From NCBI GenBank assembly GCA_029852775.1, contig LEKJ01000015.1, positions 17,384 through 81,383 on the forward strand: a stretch of 64,000 nt of DNA. The letters run 5' to 3'. The notes under the pieces were generated by a model that saw only the letters and a program-made list of their open reading frames with translations, was not told the DNA's origin and ran no database searches. The DNA is from Pasteurellaceae bacterium LFhippo2 (GTDB taxonomy: Bacteria; Pseudomonadota; Gammaproteobacteria; Enterobacterales; Pasteurellaceae). Both the position numbers and the translations under genes were made by a program. Position 1 is the stretch's first letter. Each line of letters begins with the position of its first letter. Shown piece after piece: positions 35,684-44,361 of this stretch.

Positions 35684-37276
35684 TTACGCTTTTTGAGAAT
35701 CATCTACATAAGCATCAGGGTCATCTTTACCCATTGGTTTTAACATAGTGAAGAACATCACTGTTAATGCCGCTGTGATACCTAAGCCTAAGTAAACTGA
35801 TAATTTGTAATCTAAACCGAAGCCGATTTTGTTGTACGCTAAGAACGTGAAACATACTGCTGAGATAAAGATTGCTGGAATTGTACATACCCAGTGGAAT
35901 TTATTGTAACGGTATAAGTATGCCGCCGCAGTCCATAACATTACCATCGCTGTGGTTTGGTTTGCCCAAGTGAAGTAACGCCATAAGATACTGAAGTCAA
36001 CTTTCGATACAATAAAACCAATTACAAATAATGGGATACAAATCACTAAACGTTTAACTAGAGTACGTTGTTCCATTTTGAAGAACTCAGCAATAATTAA
36101 ACGAGCTGCACGGAATGCTGTGTCGCCTGATGTAATTGGTAATACAACCACGCCTAAGATTGCGAAGATACCACCCACGAAACCTAAGAAGTGCATTGAT
36201 GAATCATACACAACTTTAGATGGTGAACCTGCTGCGATAGCGTCTTGTAATGCTTGTGGGTTTTCGTAGAAGCTTAAACCTACAGCACACCAAACTAATG
36301 CAATTACACCTTCGGTAATCATTGCGCCGTAGAAAATAAAGCGACCTTCTTTTTCATTTTGCGCACAACGAGCCATTAATGGGGTTTGTGTTGCGTGGAA
36401 ACCTGATAATGCACCACAAGAGATTGTTAAGAATAGCAGTGGCCAAACTGGAACATCACCTTTCACTTGGAAGTTTTGGAAGAACTTCTCTGTACTCATA
36501 CCATCAACTGTGCGGAAGAACTCAATTGGGTCAGTTGCACTTAAATGGCTCGAGATTAAACCGTACACCATACCTACAGACATAAATAGTAACAATGCAC
36601 CGAAGAATGGGTAGATACGACCGATGATTTTATCAATTGGAAGTAGAGTTGCCAAAATGTAGTAGCAGAAGATGATACCTGTCCAAACAGCGATTACCGT
36701 TGGTTTGTCCATCCCCCAAACTGTTAAGCTTTGAGCTGCTTCGGTTGCTGCTGCAGTGATTTCTTCAGCATTATCTAATGAGATTGCGCCAGAAGCTGCA
36801 CCGAATACATCCATAGTGATTGTACTCATTAATGCAGCTGGGCTTGCTACGAATACAACGCCTACTAATAGAAGAAGAATTACCGCCATTGCGTTGATAA
36901 ATGCTTTAACTGGGCTACCTAAATATTTACCTGCTAAAGCTGGCATTGACGCACCGCCGTTACGCACACTTAACATACCACAGAAGTAGTCGTGTACCGC
37001 ACCTGCGAAGATACAGCCGATTACAATCCATAACATTGCAACTGGCCCATATAACGCACCAAGGATAGGACCAAAGATTGGGCCTGTTCCAGCGATATTT
37101 AATAATTGAATTAACCAAATACGAGTTTTCGACATTGGCATATAGTCAACACCGTCATTCATTGAATAAGCGGGTGTTGTTTTCTTGGGGTTGATCACGA
37201 AGATCTTTTCGATAATTTTACCATACACGAAGTAACCGAGTACAAGTACGGCAACACAGAAGAAAAACCACAACAT
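35684..37276 (-). CDS. cstA: CstA-family carbon starvation/pyruvate transporter
   Basis: A 530-residue inner-membrane protein with about 14 hydrophobic helices. LNIAGTGPIFGPILGALYGP near residue 60 and GALSGFHATQTPLMAR near 290 are CstA/BtsT signatures. Family members import pyruvate or peptides when carbon is short. It is shorter than the 700-residue E. coli proteins, lacking some C-terminal helices, like other short CstA homologues. A perfect CRP palindrome lies 129 bp upstream of its start, fitting cAMP-CRP control. Confidence 0.88.
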   Translation of the reverse strand: MLWFFFCVAVLVLGYFVYGKIIEKIFVINPKKTTPAYSMNDGVDYMPMSKTRIWLIQLLNIAGTGPIFGPILGALYGPVAMLWIVIGCIFAGAVHDYFCGMLSVRNGGASMPALAGKYLGSPVKAFINAMAVILLLLVGVVFVASPAALMSTITMDVFGAASGAISLDNAEEITAAATEAAQSLTVWGMDKPTVIAVWTGIIFCYYILATLLPIDKIIGRIYPFFGALLLFMSVGMVYGLISSHLSATDPIEFFRTVDGMSTEKFFQNFQVKGDVPVWPLLFLTISCGALSGFHATQTPLMARCAQNEKEGRFIFYGAMITEGVIALVWCAVGLSFYENPQALQDAIAAGSPSKVVYDSSMHFLGFVGGIFAILGVVVLPITSGDTAFRAARLIIAEFFKMEQRTLVKRLVICIPLFVIGFIVSKVDFSILWRYFTWANQTTAMVMLWTAAAYLYRYNKFHWVCTIPAIFISAVCFTFLAYNKIGFGLDYKLSVYLGLGITAALTVMFFTMLKPMGKDDPDAYVDDSQKA

Positions 37277-37577
37277 AATGAGATCCTAGGTTTTGAGGGA
37301 TAATAATAGAACTATAAATTAGCCTAAAGGCGCGCGTATTTTAGATGTGAATGTAAATAAAGTAAATTGGAAAGGTTGCTTTTTTGTGAATATGTATATA
37401 AAAATGTGATAAGGATCACAAGTTTCTTACGAGAATAACGGAGTTTTACTCCAATGTTTGAATTTTATACTTGTGAATAATATAGGTGAACTGAAAAAAT
37501 TTTTTTCTGTCTTAGTGAGCAAGGACAAGTAATTGTCTGCTAACAATGAATAAATACAACATTAAGGATAAATCTCA
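37277..37577. other. Divergent intergenic region between cstA and degQ
   Basis: A 301-base region with no gene. It holds a perfect CRP palindrome (37405-37420) on the cstA side and AT-rich promoter-like sequence before degQ. An AAGGATAAA ribosome-binding site lies just before the degQ start. I see no clear RpoE promoter. Confidence 0.7.
37405..37420 (-). promoter_or_regulatory. Perfect CRP-binding palindrome for cstA
   Basis: TGTGA-TAAGGA-TCACA, both half-sites matching the CRP consensus exactly. CRP activation of cstA is known in E. coli. The standard (CRP-N) form contrasts with the Sxy-type site at comF. Confidence 0.8.
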
Positions 37578-38960
37578 ATGAAAAAATTAATGAAGAAATC
37601 TCTTTTAACTTCTTTAGTTCTCGGATTAAGTGTGTTGTCAGTACCAATGATGGCACAAGCAAATTTGCCAACGTCAGTTGATGGTCAAGCAGTGCCAAGC
37701 CTTGCGCCAATGATTGAAAAAGTAAAACCTGCAGTAGTAAGTATTGCAGTAGAAGGAAAGTCGGAATCATCTCGTCAATCACGAGCAGTTCCAGAAGAAT
37801 TTGAACGTTTCTTTGGCCCAGATATGTTTGGCGGCCGTAGTGGTCCACGCGAATTTCGTGGCGAAGGATCGGGCGTTATCATTAATGCAGAAAAAGGCTA
37901 CGTAGTAACAAATAACCACGTAATTGATAAAGCAGATAAAATTACCGTTAAATTAGAAGATGGTCGTGAATTTAAAGCAAAATTAGTTGGTGCAGATCCT
38001 ATGTCTGATGTGGCTTTGGTTCAATTAGAAAATCCTAAAGATCTAGTTGAAATCAAAATCGCAGATTCTGATAAATTACGTGTTGGCGATTTTACGGTGG
38101 CAATTGGTAATCCGTTTGGTTTAGGTCAAACAGTGACATCAGGGATCGTTTCTGCTTTAGGGCGTTCAACTGGTGACTTAGATGAAGGCTTTGAAAACTA
38201 CATTCAAACGGACGCGGCTGTAAACCGTGGTAACTCTGGTGGCCCATTAATTAATCTTCAAGGCGAATTAATTGGTATCAATACGGCAATTCTTTCACCA
38301 AGTGGCGGTAACGCGGGTATTGCCTTTGCGATTCCAAGTAATATGGCAAATAACCTTGTTCAACAAATTATTGAATTTGGTGAAGTAAGACGTGGCTTAC
38401 TTGGTATCAAAGGTGGTGAGTTAAATGCGGATCTTGCAAAAGAGTTTGATGTTAAAACGCAACAAGGTGCTTTTATCAGTGAAGTTATGAATGATTCAGC
38501 TGCGTCAAAAGCTGGTTTGAAAGCAGGAGATGTAATTACTGCGTTAAATGGTCAAAAAATTCGTAGCTTTGCGGAATTACGCGCGAAAGTAGCTACAACT
38601 GGCGCAGGTAAAGAGATTGAAGTCACTTATTTACGTGATGGAAAAGAAGAAACCGTCAAAGTTACTTTACAATCTGATGAGCAAACAAAAACAAGTGCAA
38701 AAGCATTATTGCCAAGTTTAGAAGGCGCGGAATTTGCTAACTATAATGCAAAAGGTGTAAAAGGCGTTGAAGTAAGCAAAGTAGAAAAAGGATCAATTGC
38801 AGAAGCGCGTGGCTTTAAAAAAGGCGATGTAATTGTTGGTGTGAACCGCCATTCAATAGAAAATATTGGTGAGTTACGTAAGATTTTAGATGGTAAGCCA
38901 TCAGCTGTTGCGTTAAATGTTCTACGCGACGGTTCGAATTTTTATGTATTAATTCAATAA
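37578..38960 (+). CDS. degQ: Periplasmic serine protease DegQ/DegP (HtrA)
   Basis: A periplasmic quality-control protease and chaperone of 460 residues. The signal peptide ends after AQA at about residue 26. The catalytic triad is visible as His in TNNHVID, Asp in SDVALVQLE and Ser in RGNSGGPL. Two PDZ domains lie at about 265-355 and 370-460. The Q-linker of DegP is short here, which favours DegQ, though the two are hard to separate by sequence alone. The terminator is at 38973-39005. Confidence 0.93.
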   Translation: MKKLMKKSLLTSLVLGLSVLSVPMMAQANLPTSVDGQAVPSLAPMIEKVKPAVVSIAVEGKSESSRQSRAVPEEFERFFGPDMFGGRSGPREFRGEGSGVIINAEKGYVVTNNHVIDKADKITVKLEDGREFKAKLVGADPMSDVALVQLENPKDLVEIKIADSDKLRVGDFTVAIGNPFGLGQTVTSGIVSALGRSTGDLDEGFENYIQTDAAVNRGNSGGPLINLQGELIGINTAILSPSGGNAGIAFAIPSNMANNLVQQIIEFGEVRRGLLGIKGGELNADLAKEFDVKTQQGAFISEVMNDSAASKAGLKAGDVITALNGQKIRSFAELRAKVATTGAGKEIEVTYLRDGKEETVKVTLQSDEQTKTSAKALLPSLEGAEFANYNAKGVKGVEVSKVEKGSIAEARGFKKGDVIVGVNRHSIENIGELRKILDGKPSAVALNVLRDGSNFYVLIQ

Positions 38961-38972
38961 ATTAGTATATTG

Positions 38973-39005
38973 AGCCTAGTAAGGTAATTCTTACTAGGCT
39001 TTTTT
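38973..39005 (+). terminator. Intrinsic terminator after degQ
   Basis: The 11-bp stem AGCCTAGTAAG/CTTACTAGGCT with a 6-base loop is followed by T6. Confidence 0.92.
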
Positions 39006-39142
39006 ATATGTTTGGTAATTTAAATTTTCTTATAGAGTATTTTATAACTCTATGAAAAATGTAGATTTTATCATCTTAAAATGTAAAAAATAGCCGTAAT
39101 GCTTGGTTAGTAGGCAAATGTTTAATTTTTTCAAAAAAAAAT

Positions 39143-39170
39143 TTGACATATTTTCTGAATCTAGTATTAT
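39143..39170 (+). promoter_or_regulatory. Sigma-70 promoter of the tRNA-Ser/Arg operon
   Basis: A perfect TTGACA (39143-39148) and TATTAT (39165-39170) are 16 bases apart. GCGCC follows at the likely start, as in stringent stable-RNA promoters. Confidence 0.75.
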
Positions 39171-39192
39171 GCGCCCCACAGACACAGTGAGT

Positions 39193-39287
39193 GGTGAGAT
39201 GGCCGAGCAGGCTGAAGGCGCTCCCCTGCTAAGGGAGTATGGGGTTCAAAAGCTCCATCGAGGGTTCGAATCCCTCTCTCACCGCCA
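39193..39287 (+). tRNA. tRNA-Ser(GCT)
   Basis: A 95-base class II tRNA with long variable arm and encoded CCA. The anticodon loop CTGCTAA reads GCT. The acceptor stem is GGTGAGA/TCTCACC. Confidence 0.96.
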
Positions 39288-39300
39288 TTTACTTTATCAC

Positions 39301-39377
39301 GCACCCGTAGCTCAGCTGGATAGAGTACTCGGCTACGAACCGAGCGGTCAGAGGTTCGAATCCTCTCGGGTGCGCCA
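39301..39377 (+). tRNA. tRNA-Arg(ACG), copy 1
   Basis: A 77-base tRNA with encoded CCA. The anticodon loop CTACGAA reads ACG (wobble A becomes inosine). It is 13 bases after tRNA-Ser. Confidence 0.97.
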
Positions 39378-39443
39378 TTTATTTTTTATCTATCAGAAAT
39401 AAATGGTCGCTGATAATTTAAATAAACTTACTTTCAATACAAC

Positions 39444-39520
39444 GCACCCGTAGCTCAGCTGGATAGAGTACTCGGCTACGAACCGAGCGGTCAGAGGTTC
39501 GAATCCTCTCGGGTGCGCCA
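39444..39520 (+). tRNA. tRNA-Arg(ACG), copy 2
   Basis: Identical to the first tRNA-Arg(ACG) copy, 66 bases downstream in the same operon. Confidence 0.97.
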
Positions 39521-39674
39521 TTTCATTTAAACATCTCTTTTAAATTTCTTAATTTCTCAATAATTCAATCTATTTAGAACTTATTCATATAAATCATTAT
39601 TACTATTTTTAGTTTTTGGCTATTTGTAGTATCCTTTTCGCAATTTTTTCTATTCAACTTATTCGAGAACTATT

Positions 39675-40712
39675 TTGAGCAAACGTCGATTAACCCAAAA
39701 CCAACAACGCCGTATTCAATCTAATCATCACAAACGCATCAGCAAAAAAGAGTTTGAATGGCAGGATGATATGCTAGGCGAAGTAGAGCAAGGGATTATT
39801 GTTACCCGTCATGCAAAACACGCGGATGTCGAAACTACAAGCGGTGAGATTTACCGTTGTAATTTACGTCGTACTTTGAAAAATGTTGTTGTTGGCGATC
39901 AAGTTTCTTGGCGTAAAGGTAGCGAACAGTTACAAGGTATTAGCGGTGTCATTGAAGCAGTTTATCCACGTAAAAATGAATTAACGCGTCCAGATTACTA
40001 TGACGGCATTAAAGTAATGGCATCCAATATCGATCAGATTATTATTGTCTCTGCGGTATTGCCACAGCTCTCCCTTAATATTATCGACCGTTATTTAGTG
40101 ATTTGTGAAACTGCCAATATCCCAGCATTAATTGTGCTAAATAAGATCGATCTATTAAGTGCAGAAGAGCGTGAAGAAGTACAGAAGGAATTAGCGATTT
40201 ATGAGAAAATCGGCTATGAAACTCTCTGTCTATCTGCTGATACGGGCGAGAATATGGAAGAGCTACACCGCTATTTAGCTAAGGGGACTTCGATTTTTGT
40301 TGGTCAGTCAGGGGTAGGTAAATCAAGCCTAATCAATCAGTTGTTACCAGAAGTCAATGCCTTAACAGGGGCGGTGAGTGATACATCAGGCTTAGGCCAA
40401 CATACCACAACAGCATCTCGTTTATACCACTTAAAACAAGGCGGTAACCTGATCGACTCTCCGGGAATCCGTGAATTTGGCTTATGGCATTTAGAAGCGG
40501 ATCAAATAACTAATGGTTACCGTGAATTTAATGGGATTCTAGGCACTTGTAAGTTCCGTGACTGTAAGCATAAAGAGGATCCTGGTTGTGCATTACGTGA
40601 AGCGGTAGAACAAGGCAAAATTGATGCGGTTCGTTTTGAAAATTATCACCGCTTAATTGAGAGCCGTGAAGAGAGTAAAAGCCAGCGCCATTTTAGAAAA
40701 GAGGATATTTAG
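39675..40712 (+). CDS. rsgA: Ribosome small-subunit GTPase RsgA
   Basis: RsgA is a circularly permuted GTPase that checks late maturation of the 30S subunit. Of its 345 residues, about 35-110 form the OB fold. The G motifs come in order G4 (LNKID), G1 ([13 protein letters not shown]), G3 (DSPG). A C-terminal zinc motif [14 protein letters not shown] follows. The start is TTG at 39675, giving [13 protein letters not shown] as in relatives; no closer ATG fits. It is probably monocistronic, ahead of the yfe operon. Confidence 0.95.
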   Translation: MSKRRLTQNQQRRIQSNHHKRISKKEFEWQDDMLGEVEQGIIVTRHAKHADVETTSGEIYRCNLRRTLKNVVVGDQVSWRKGSEQLQGISGVIEAVYPRKNELTRPDYYDGIKVMASNIDQIIIVSAVLPQLSLNIIDRYLVICETANIPALIVLNKIDLLSAEEREEVQKELAIYEKIGYETLCLSADTGENMEELHRYLAKGTSIFVGQSGVGKSSLINQLLPEVNALTGAVSDTSGLGQHTTTASRLYHLKQGGNLIDSPGIREFGLWHLEADQITNGYREFNGILGTCKFRDCKHKEDPGCALREAVEQGKIDAVRFENYHRLIESREESKSQRHFRKEDI

Positions 40713-40735
40713 CTAAAATTGTAAATTTTTTATCT

Positions 40736-40778
40736 GATAATGATTCTTAATTGACATTCATTTAAAAAGGAGTAGAAT
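40736..40778 (+). promoter_or_regulatory. Promoter with Fur-like box for yfeABCD
   Basis: GATAATGATTCTTAATTGA (40736-40754) matches 12 of 19 positions of the Fur consensus and overlaps the -35 TTGACA (40751-40756). The -10 TAGAAT (40773-40778) is 16 bases further. Fur repression would fit a metal importer; fur is in this window. Confidence 0.6.
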
Positions 40779-40817
40779 TGCCCGCGCGAAAGACCATTAT
40801 TTTTTTAAGGAGTACAT

Positions 40818-41693
40818 ATGAAAAAACTTGTCGCGCTTTTATCAACAATTCTATTAGCAACTACAGTCACTGCAAAACCCTTCAAAGTGGTAACCACCTT
40901 CACTGTGATTCAAGATATCGCCCAAAATGTGGCGGGCGATAAAGCAACAGTGGAATCAATCACCAAACCAGGGGCGGAAATCCACGACTATCAACCAACC
41001 CCACAAGATATTGTTAAAGCACAATCGGCAGATCTAGTGCTTTGGAATGGAATGAACTTAGAACTGTGGTTCGAACGTTTCTTCCAACAACTCAAAGATA
41101 AACCTGCTGTTGTCGTAACCGAAGGTATTACCCCACTTCCAATCGCTGAAGGTCCATATAAAGACAATCCAAATCCACACGCGTGGATGTCCACTAAAAA
41201 CGCGCTAATCTATATTGAAAATATCCGCCAAGCGTTAGTCAAATACGATCCAACCAATGCTGATAGCTATAATCAAAATGCTAAAGCCTATTCCGATAAA
41301 ATCATCGCATTAGATGAGCCACTGCGCGCACGCTTAGCCAATATTCCCGAAAATCAACGTTGGTTAGTGACTAGTGAAGGCGCATTTAGCTACCTTGCGA
41401 AAGACTACGATCTTAAAGAACTCTACCTTTGGGCAATTAATGAAGATGAACAAGGCACGCCACAACAGATCCGCAAAGTGATCGACCAAGTGCGTAAACA
41501 CCAAATTCCTGTGGTATTTAGTGAAAGTACGATTTCAGATAAACCGGCAAAACAGGTCGCAAAAGAGACCAAAGCGAACTATGGCGGAGTGTTATATGTG
41601 GATTCACTTTCGGCTAAAGATGGCCCTGTTCCAACCTATATCGATCTACTCAATGTGACAGTAAGCACTATTGTAAAAGGTTTTAATCAATAA
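40818..41693 (+). CDS. yfeA: Iron/manganese ABC transporter binding protein (YfeA/SitA-like)
   Basis: A periplasmic cluster A-I metal-binding protein of 291 residues. The signal peptide is cleaved near residue 19 (VTA-KPF). The four metal ligands are visible: His in GAEIHDYQPT, His in NPHAWMST, Glu in FSESTISD and Asp in VDSLS. The short acidic/His loop of zinc-specific ZnuA is absent, so iron or manganese is likelier. It is the first gene of a four-gene operon and has a strong AAGGAG RBS. Confidence 0.92.
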   Translation: MKKLVALLSTILLATTVTAKPFKVVTTFTVIQDIAQNVAGDKATVESITKPGAEIHDYQPTPQDIVKAQSADLVLWNGMNLELWFERFFQQLKDKPAVVVTEGITPLPIAEGPYKDNPNPHAWMSTKNALIYIENIRQALVKYDPTNADSYNQNAKAYSDKIIALDEPLRARLANIPENQRWLVTSEGAFSYLAKDYDLKELYLWAINEDEQGTPQQIRKVIDQVRKHQIPVVFSESTISDKPAKQVAKETKANYGGVLYVDSLSAKDGPVPTYIDLLNVTVSTIVKGFNQ

Positions 41694-41711
41694 TTTGCAA
41701 TAGGTGTTACT

Positions 41712-42476
41712 GTGAACAAATCCCAAAATTCGTTAATCGTTAGGGATATAACCGTTCGCTACAACAATGGACATACCGCTATCCATAATGTTTCATTTTC
41801 CCTTGAAGGTGGAACGATCTGCGCTCTTCTTGGCGTAAATGGAAGCGGTAAGTCCACTTTGTTTAAAAGCAGTATGGGGCTGATTTCGGCACAGCAAGGC
41901 ACAATTGAATTGTGCGGATTGTCGGTAAATCAAGCCCTAAAACAGAATCTTATTGCCTATGTACCACAAAGTGAAGAAGTGGACTGGCAATTTCCGGTTT
42001 CTGTTTATGATGTGATTATGCAAGGGCGCTACGGTTATATGAACTTTCTCCGTATTCCAAAAGCTATTGATAAACAAAAGGTTTTACAGGCGATGGAGCG
42101 GGTCAATATTAGCCATTTACAAGATCGACAAATCGGCGAGCTTTCTGGTGGGCAGAAAAAGCGAGTGTTTTTAGCTCGCGCCCTTGCCCAAGAAAGCAGA
42201 GTCATTCTGCTTGATGAACCTTTTACAGGCGTGGATGTGAAAACCGAAAATGCGATTATGGATCTGCTTAAGCAGTTGCGTGATGAAGGGCATTTGATTT
42301 TGGTTTCAACTCACAACTTAGGTTCTGTACCAAGTTTTTGCGACCAAGCGGTGATGATCAACCGCACGGTGCTGGCAAGCGGTCCGATTCATTCAACCTT
42401 TACCCCTGAAAATCTTGAACGTGTATTTGGTGGCGTATTGCGCTATCAAACCTTTGCTCAAGCTACGCAAAACTAG
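41712..42476 (+). CDS. yfeB: Iron/manganese ABC transporter ATPase
   Basis: A cytosolic ATPase of 254 residues. Walker A is GVNGSGKST near residue 43, the signature is [15 protein letters not shown], Walker B is [10 protein letters not shown], and the switch His is in STHN. It lies 18 bp after yfeA. Only one ATPase serves the two permeases that follow, as in Yersinia YfeABCD. Confidence 0.93.
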   Translation: MNKSQNSLIVRDITVRYNNGHTAIHNVSFSLEGGTICALLGVNGSGKSTLFKSSMGLISAQQGTIELCGLSVNQALKQNLIAYVPQSEEVDWQFPVSVYDVIMQGRYGYMNFLRIPKAIDKQKVLQAMERVNISHLQDRQIGELSGGQKKRVFLARALAQESRVILLDEPFTGVDVKTENAIMDLLKQLRDEGHLILVSTHNLGSVPSFCDQAVMINRTVLASGPIHSTFTPENLERVFGGVLRYQTFAQATQN

Positions 42477-42484
42477 GGGGTTGA

Positions 42485-43366
42485 ATGTTAGATTTTCTAC
42501 TAGAGCCCTTTAGCTACGACTATATGTTTAAAGCGATTGTAGTCAGCGGTGCTATCGGGGCGGTTTGTGCTTTTTTATCGGCTTACTTAATGCTAAAAGG
42601 CTGGTCGCTAATTGGCGATGCGCTGTCGCACGCAGTAGTACCCGGTGTCGCAATAGCTTATGCCCTTTCATTGCCTTATGCCGTAGGTGCTTTCTTTTCA
42701 GGCATATTAGCGACTATTGCTATTCTTGCAGTGAAATCGCTGACTAAGCTAAAAGAAGATGCCATTATCGGTTTTATCTTCACCACTTTCTTTGCCTTCG
42801 GTTTGCTGATTATTTCCTTAAATCCTACTGCAGTAAATGTGCAATCGATCGTTTTAGGCAATATTCTTGGTATTGCGGACGAAGATCTTATCCAAGTTTG
42901 GATTATTCTAGGCGTTTCGCTATTTTTTCTGCTGATTTATTGGAAAGATCTGCTATTAGTGTTTTTTGATGAGATCCAAGCCAAATCTGTCGGTATCTCG
43001 CCGTTAAAACTCAAGATCTTGTTCTTTTCACTATTAAGCGCTTGCATTGTCACGGCACTACAGAGTGTTGGGGCTATTTTGGTGATCGCCATGGTAGTAA
43101 CGCCGGGCGCAACCGCCTATTTGCTCACCGATAAATTTAGCCATTTGCTGATTATTTCCGTGTTACTTGGCGGATTAACCAGTTCTATTGGGGCATATTT
43201 GAGCTATTTTGCTGATGGTGCAACGGGGGGATTTATTGTCTCGCTACAAACTGTGCTGTTTTTACTCGCCTTTTTGTTTGCGCCTAAATATGGCTTAGTT
43301 CCACGCAAATTTGCAAAAAATTGCCTAAAACTGACCGCTTGCGAACAAGGGGGAAGCAATGGATGA
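42485..43366 (+). CDS. yfeC: Iron/manganese ABC transporter permease 1
   Basis: A 293-residue ABC-3-type permease with about eight helices. GWSLIGDALSHAVVPGVAIAY near residue 40 is the family motif, and GAILVIAMVVTPGATAYLL near 195 follows. It lies 8 bp after yfeB and overlaps yfeD by 8 bases, so the permeases are probably translationally coupled. Confidence 0.92.
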   Translation: MLDFLLEPFSYDYMFKAIVVSGAIGAVCAFLSAYLMLKGWSLIGDALSHAVVPGVAIAYALSLPYAVGAFFSGILATIAILAVKSLTKLKEDAIIGFIFTTFFAFGLLIISLNPTAVNVQSIVLGNILGIADEDLIQVWIILGVSLFFLLIYWKDLLLVFFDEIQAKSVGISPLKLKILFFSLLSACIVTALQSVGAILVIAMVVTPGATAYLLTDKFSHLLIISVLLGGLTSSIGAYLSYFADGATGGFIVSLQTVLFLLAFLFAPKYGLVPRKFAKNCLKLTACEQGGSNG

Positions 43367-44180
43367 CCTATTGAATTGGTTTGCTGAACCACTGGCTTAC
43401 CCTTTTATGCAAAATGCACTGATTGTTGGGATTATTGTCGGCATTGTCTGTGCTACGCTCTCTTGCTATTTGGTGCTCAAAGGCTGGTCGCTGATGGGCG
43501 ATGCGATTTCGCACGCAGTATTGCCGGGTTTAGTTATTGCTCACTTACTGGCAATCCCCCTTGCGATAGGCGCTTTTGTGTCGGGGATTTTCTGCACGGT
43601 GGCAGTCGGCTATCTCAAGGAAAATAGCCGAATTAAAGAAGATACGGTGATGGGGATTGTCTTTTCAGGAATGTTTGCGATAGGGTTGGTGATGTTTGTT
43701 AAAGTCGATACCAACCAACATCTGTTGCATATTCTGTTTGGTAATATCCTTGGGATTACCCATGATGAGTTTATTCAATCACTGATTATTTCCGCTGTTG
43801 CACTTAGCTATATCTTGTTGAAACGCAAAGATTTATTACTCTACTGTTTTGACCCAAGCCATGCGCGCACTGTAGGGCTAAACACCAAAGTGTTGCACTA
43901 CAGCTTGTTGGTGTTACTAGCGTTAGTGATTATTAGCGCAATGCAAGTGGTAGGCGTGATTTTAGTAGTAGCAATGTTAATTACCCCTGGAATTACAGGC
44001 TATATGCTTGCCAAGCGTTTTGACCGAATGTTGATGATTGCGGTTGTTAGCGCCATTTTTAGTGCATTTTGGGGCGTATTTCTTAGCTTTCACTTTAATG
44101 CCGCAACAGGACCTTGTATTGTGTTGATACAAGCGCTCTGTTTTATGGGAAGTTTTGCAATCAGTAAATTACGCGCATAA
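43359..44180 (+). CDS. yfeD: Iron/manganese ABC transporter permease 2
   Basis: The second ABC-3-type permease, 273 residues and clearly paralogous to YfeC: GWSLMGDAISHAVLPGLVIAH near residue 40 and GVILVVAMLITPGITGYML near 205. It probably forms a heterodimer with YfeC. It is the last gene of the operon; a TAGGTCGGG/CCCGACCTA hairpin follows at 44184-44207. Confidence 0.92.
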   Translation: MDDLLNWFAEPLAYPFMQNALIVGIIVGIVCATLSCYLVLKGWSLMGDAISHAVLPGLVIAHLLAIPLAIGAFVSGIFCTVAVGYLKENSRIKEDTVMGIVFSGMFAIGLVMFVKVDTNQHLLHILFGNILGITHDEFIQSLIISAVALSYILLKRKDLLLYCFDPSHARTVGLNTKVLHYSLLVLLALVIISAMQVVGVILVVAMLITPGITGYMLAKRFDRMLMIAVVSAIFSAFWGVFLSFHFNAATGPCIVLIQALCFMGSFAISKLRA

Positions 44181-44183
44181 AAA

Positions 44184-44207
44184 TAGGTCGGGTTTATCCC
44201 CGACCTA
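44184..44207. terminator. Hairpin after yfeD
   Basis: TAGGTCGGG/CCCGACCTA stem with a TTTAT-type loop and no long T-tract. It could serve the yfe operon and the convergent minus-strand small ORF. Confidence 0.65.
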
Positions 44208-44217
44208 AGTTAGTCTA

Positions 44218-44361
44218 TTAACACTGCTGTCCTAGCATCACAAAACCGATGCGATGACGTGCGGCAATTCGACGTTTCATTTTGTAAATTTGCAAAATGC
44301 GACGGGTTTTATTACTGCTTAACCGTTTTAATCTCTGTTTAATTCTGCGTTTTCTGATCAT
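44218..44361 (-). CDS. Small Arg/Lys-rich protein (47 aa), unknown
   Basis: A 47-residue ORF overlaps the last 23 bases of mltF in another frame. It has AGGATG 8-9 bases before its ATG, a good ribosome-binding site. The product is very basic ([14 protein letters not shown] at the N-terminus, then [13 protein letters not shown]) and ends in QQC. The charge resembles small ribosome- or nucleic-acid-associated proteins, but I recognise no family. No stop breaks the frame, and the codons used for Arg (mostly CGT/CGC) look like those of real genes here. It is unproven. Confidence 0.4.
   Translation of the reverse strand: MIRKRRIKQRLKRLSSNKTRRILQIYKMKRRIAARHRIGFVMLGQQC

Noticed and set aside
37488-37509. 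Possible RpoE promoter (GAACT ... TCTG) before degQ
   Set aside because: The spacing between the boxes is about 13 bases, too short for RpoE, and the -35 lacks GGAAC.
39103-39402. A 99-codon ORF covering tRNA-Ser and tRNA-Arg
   Set aside because: It is the translation of tRNA sequence; the cloverleaves and promoter explain the region.
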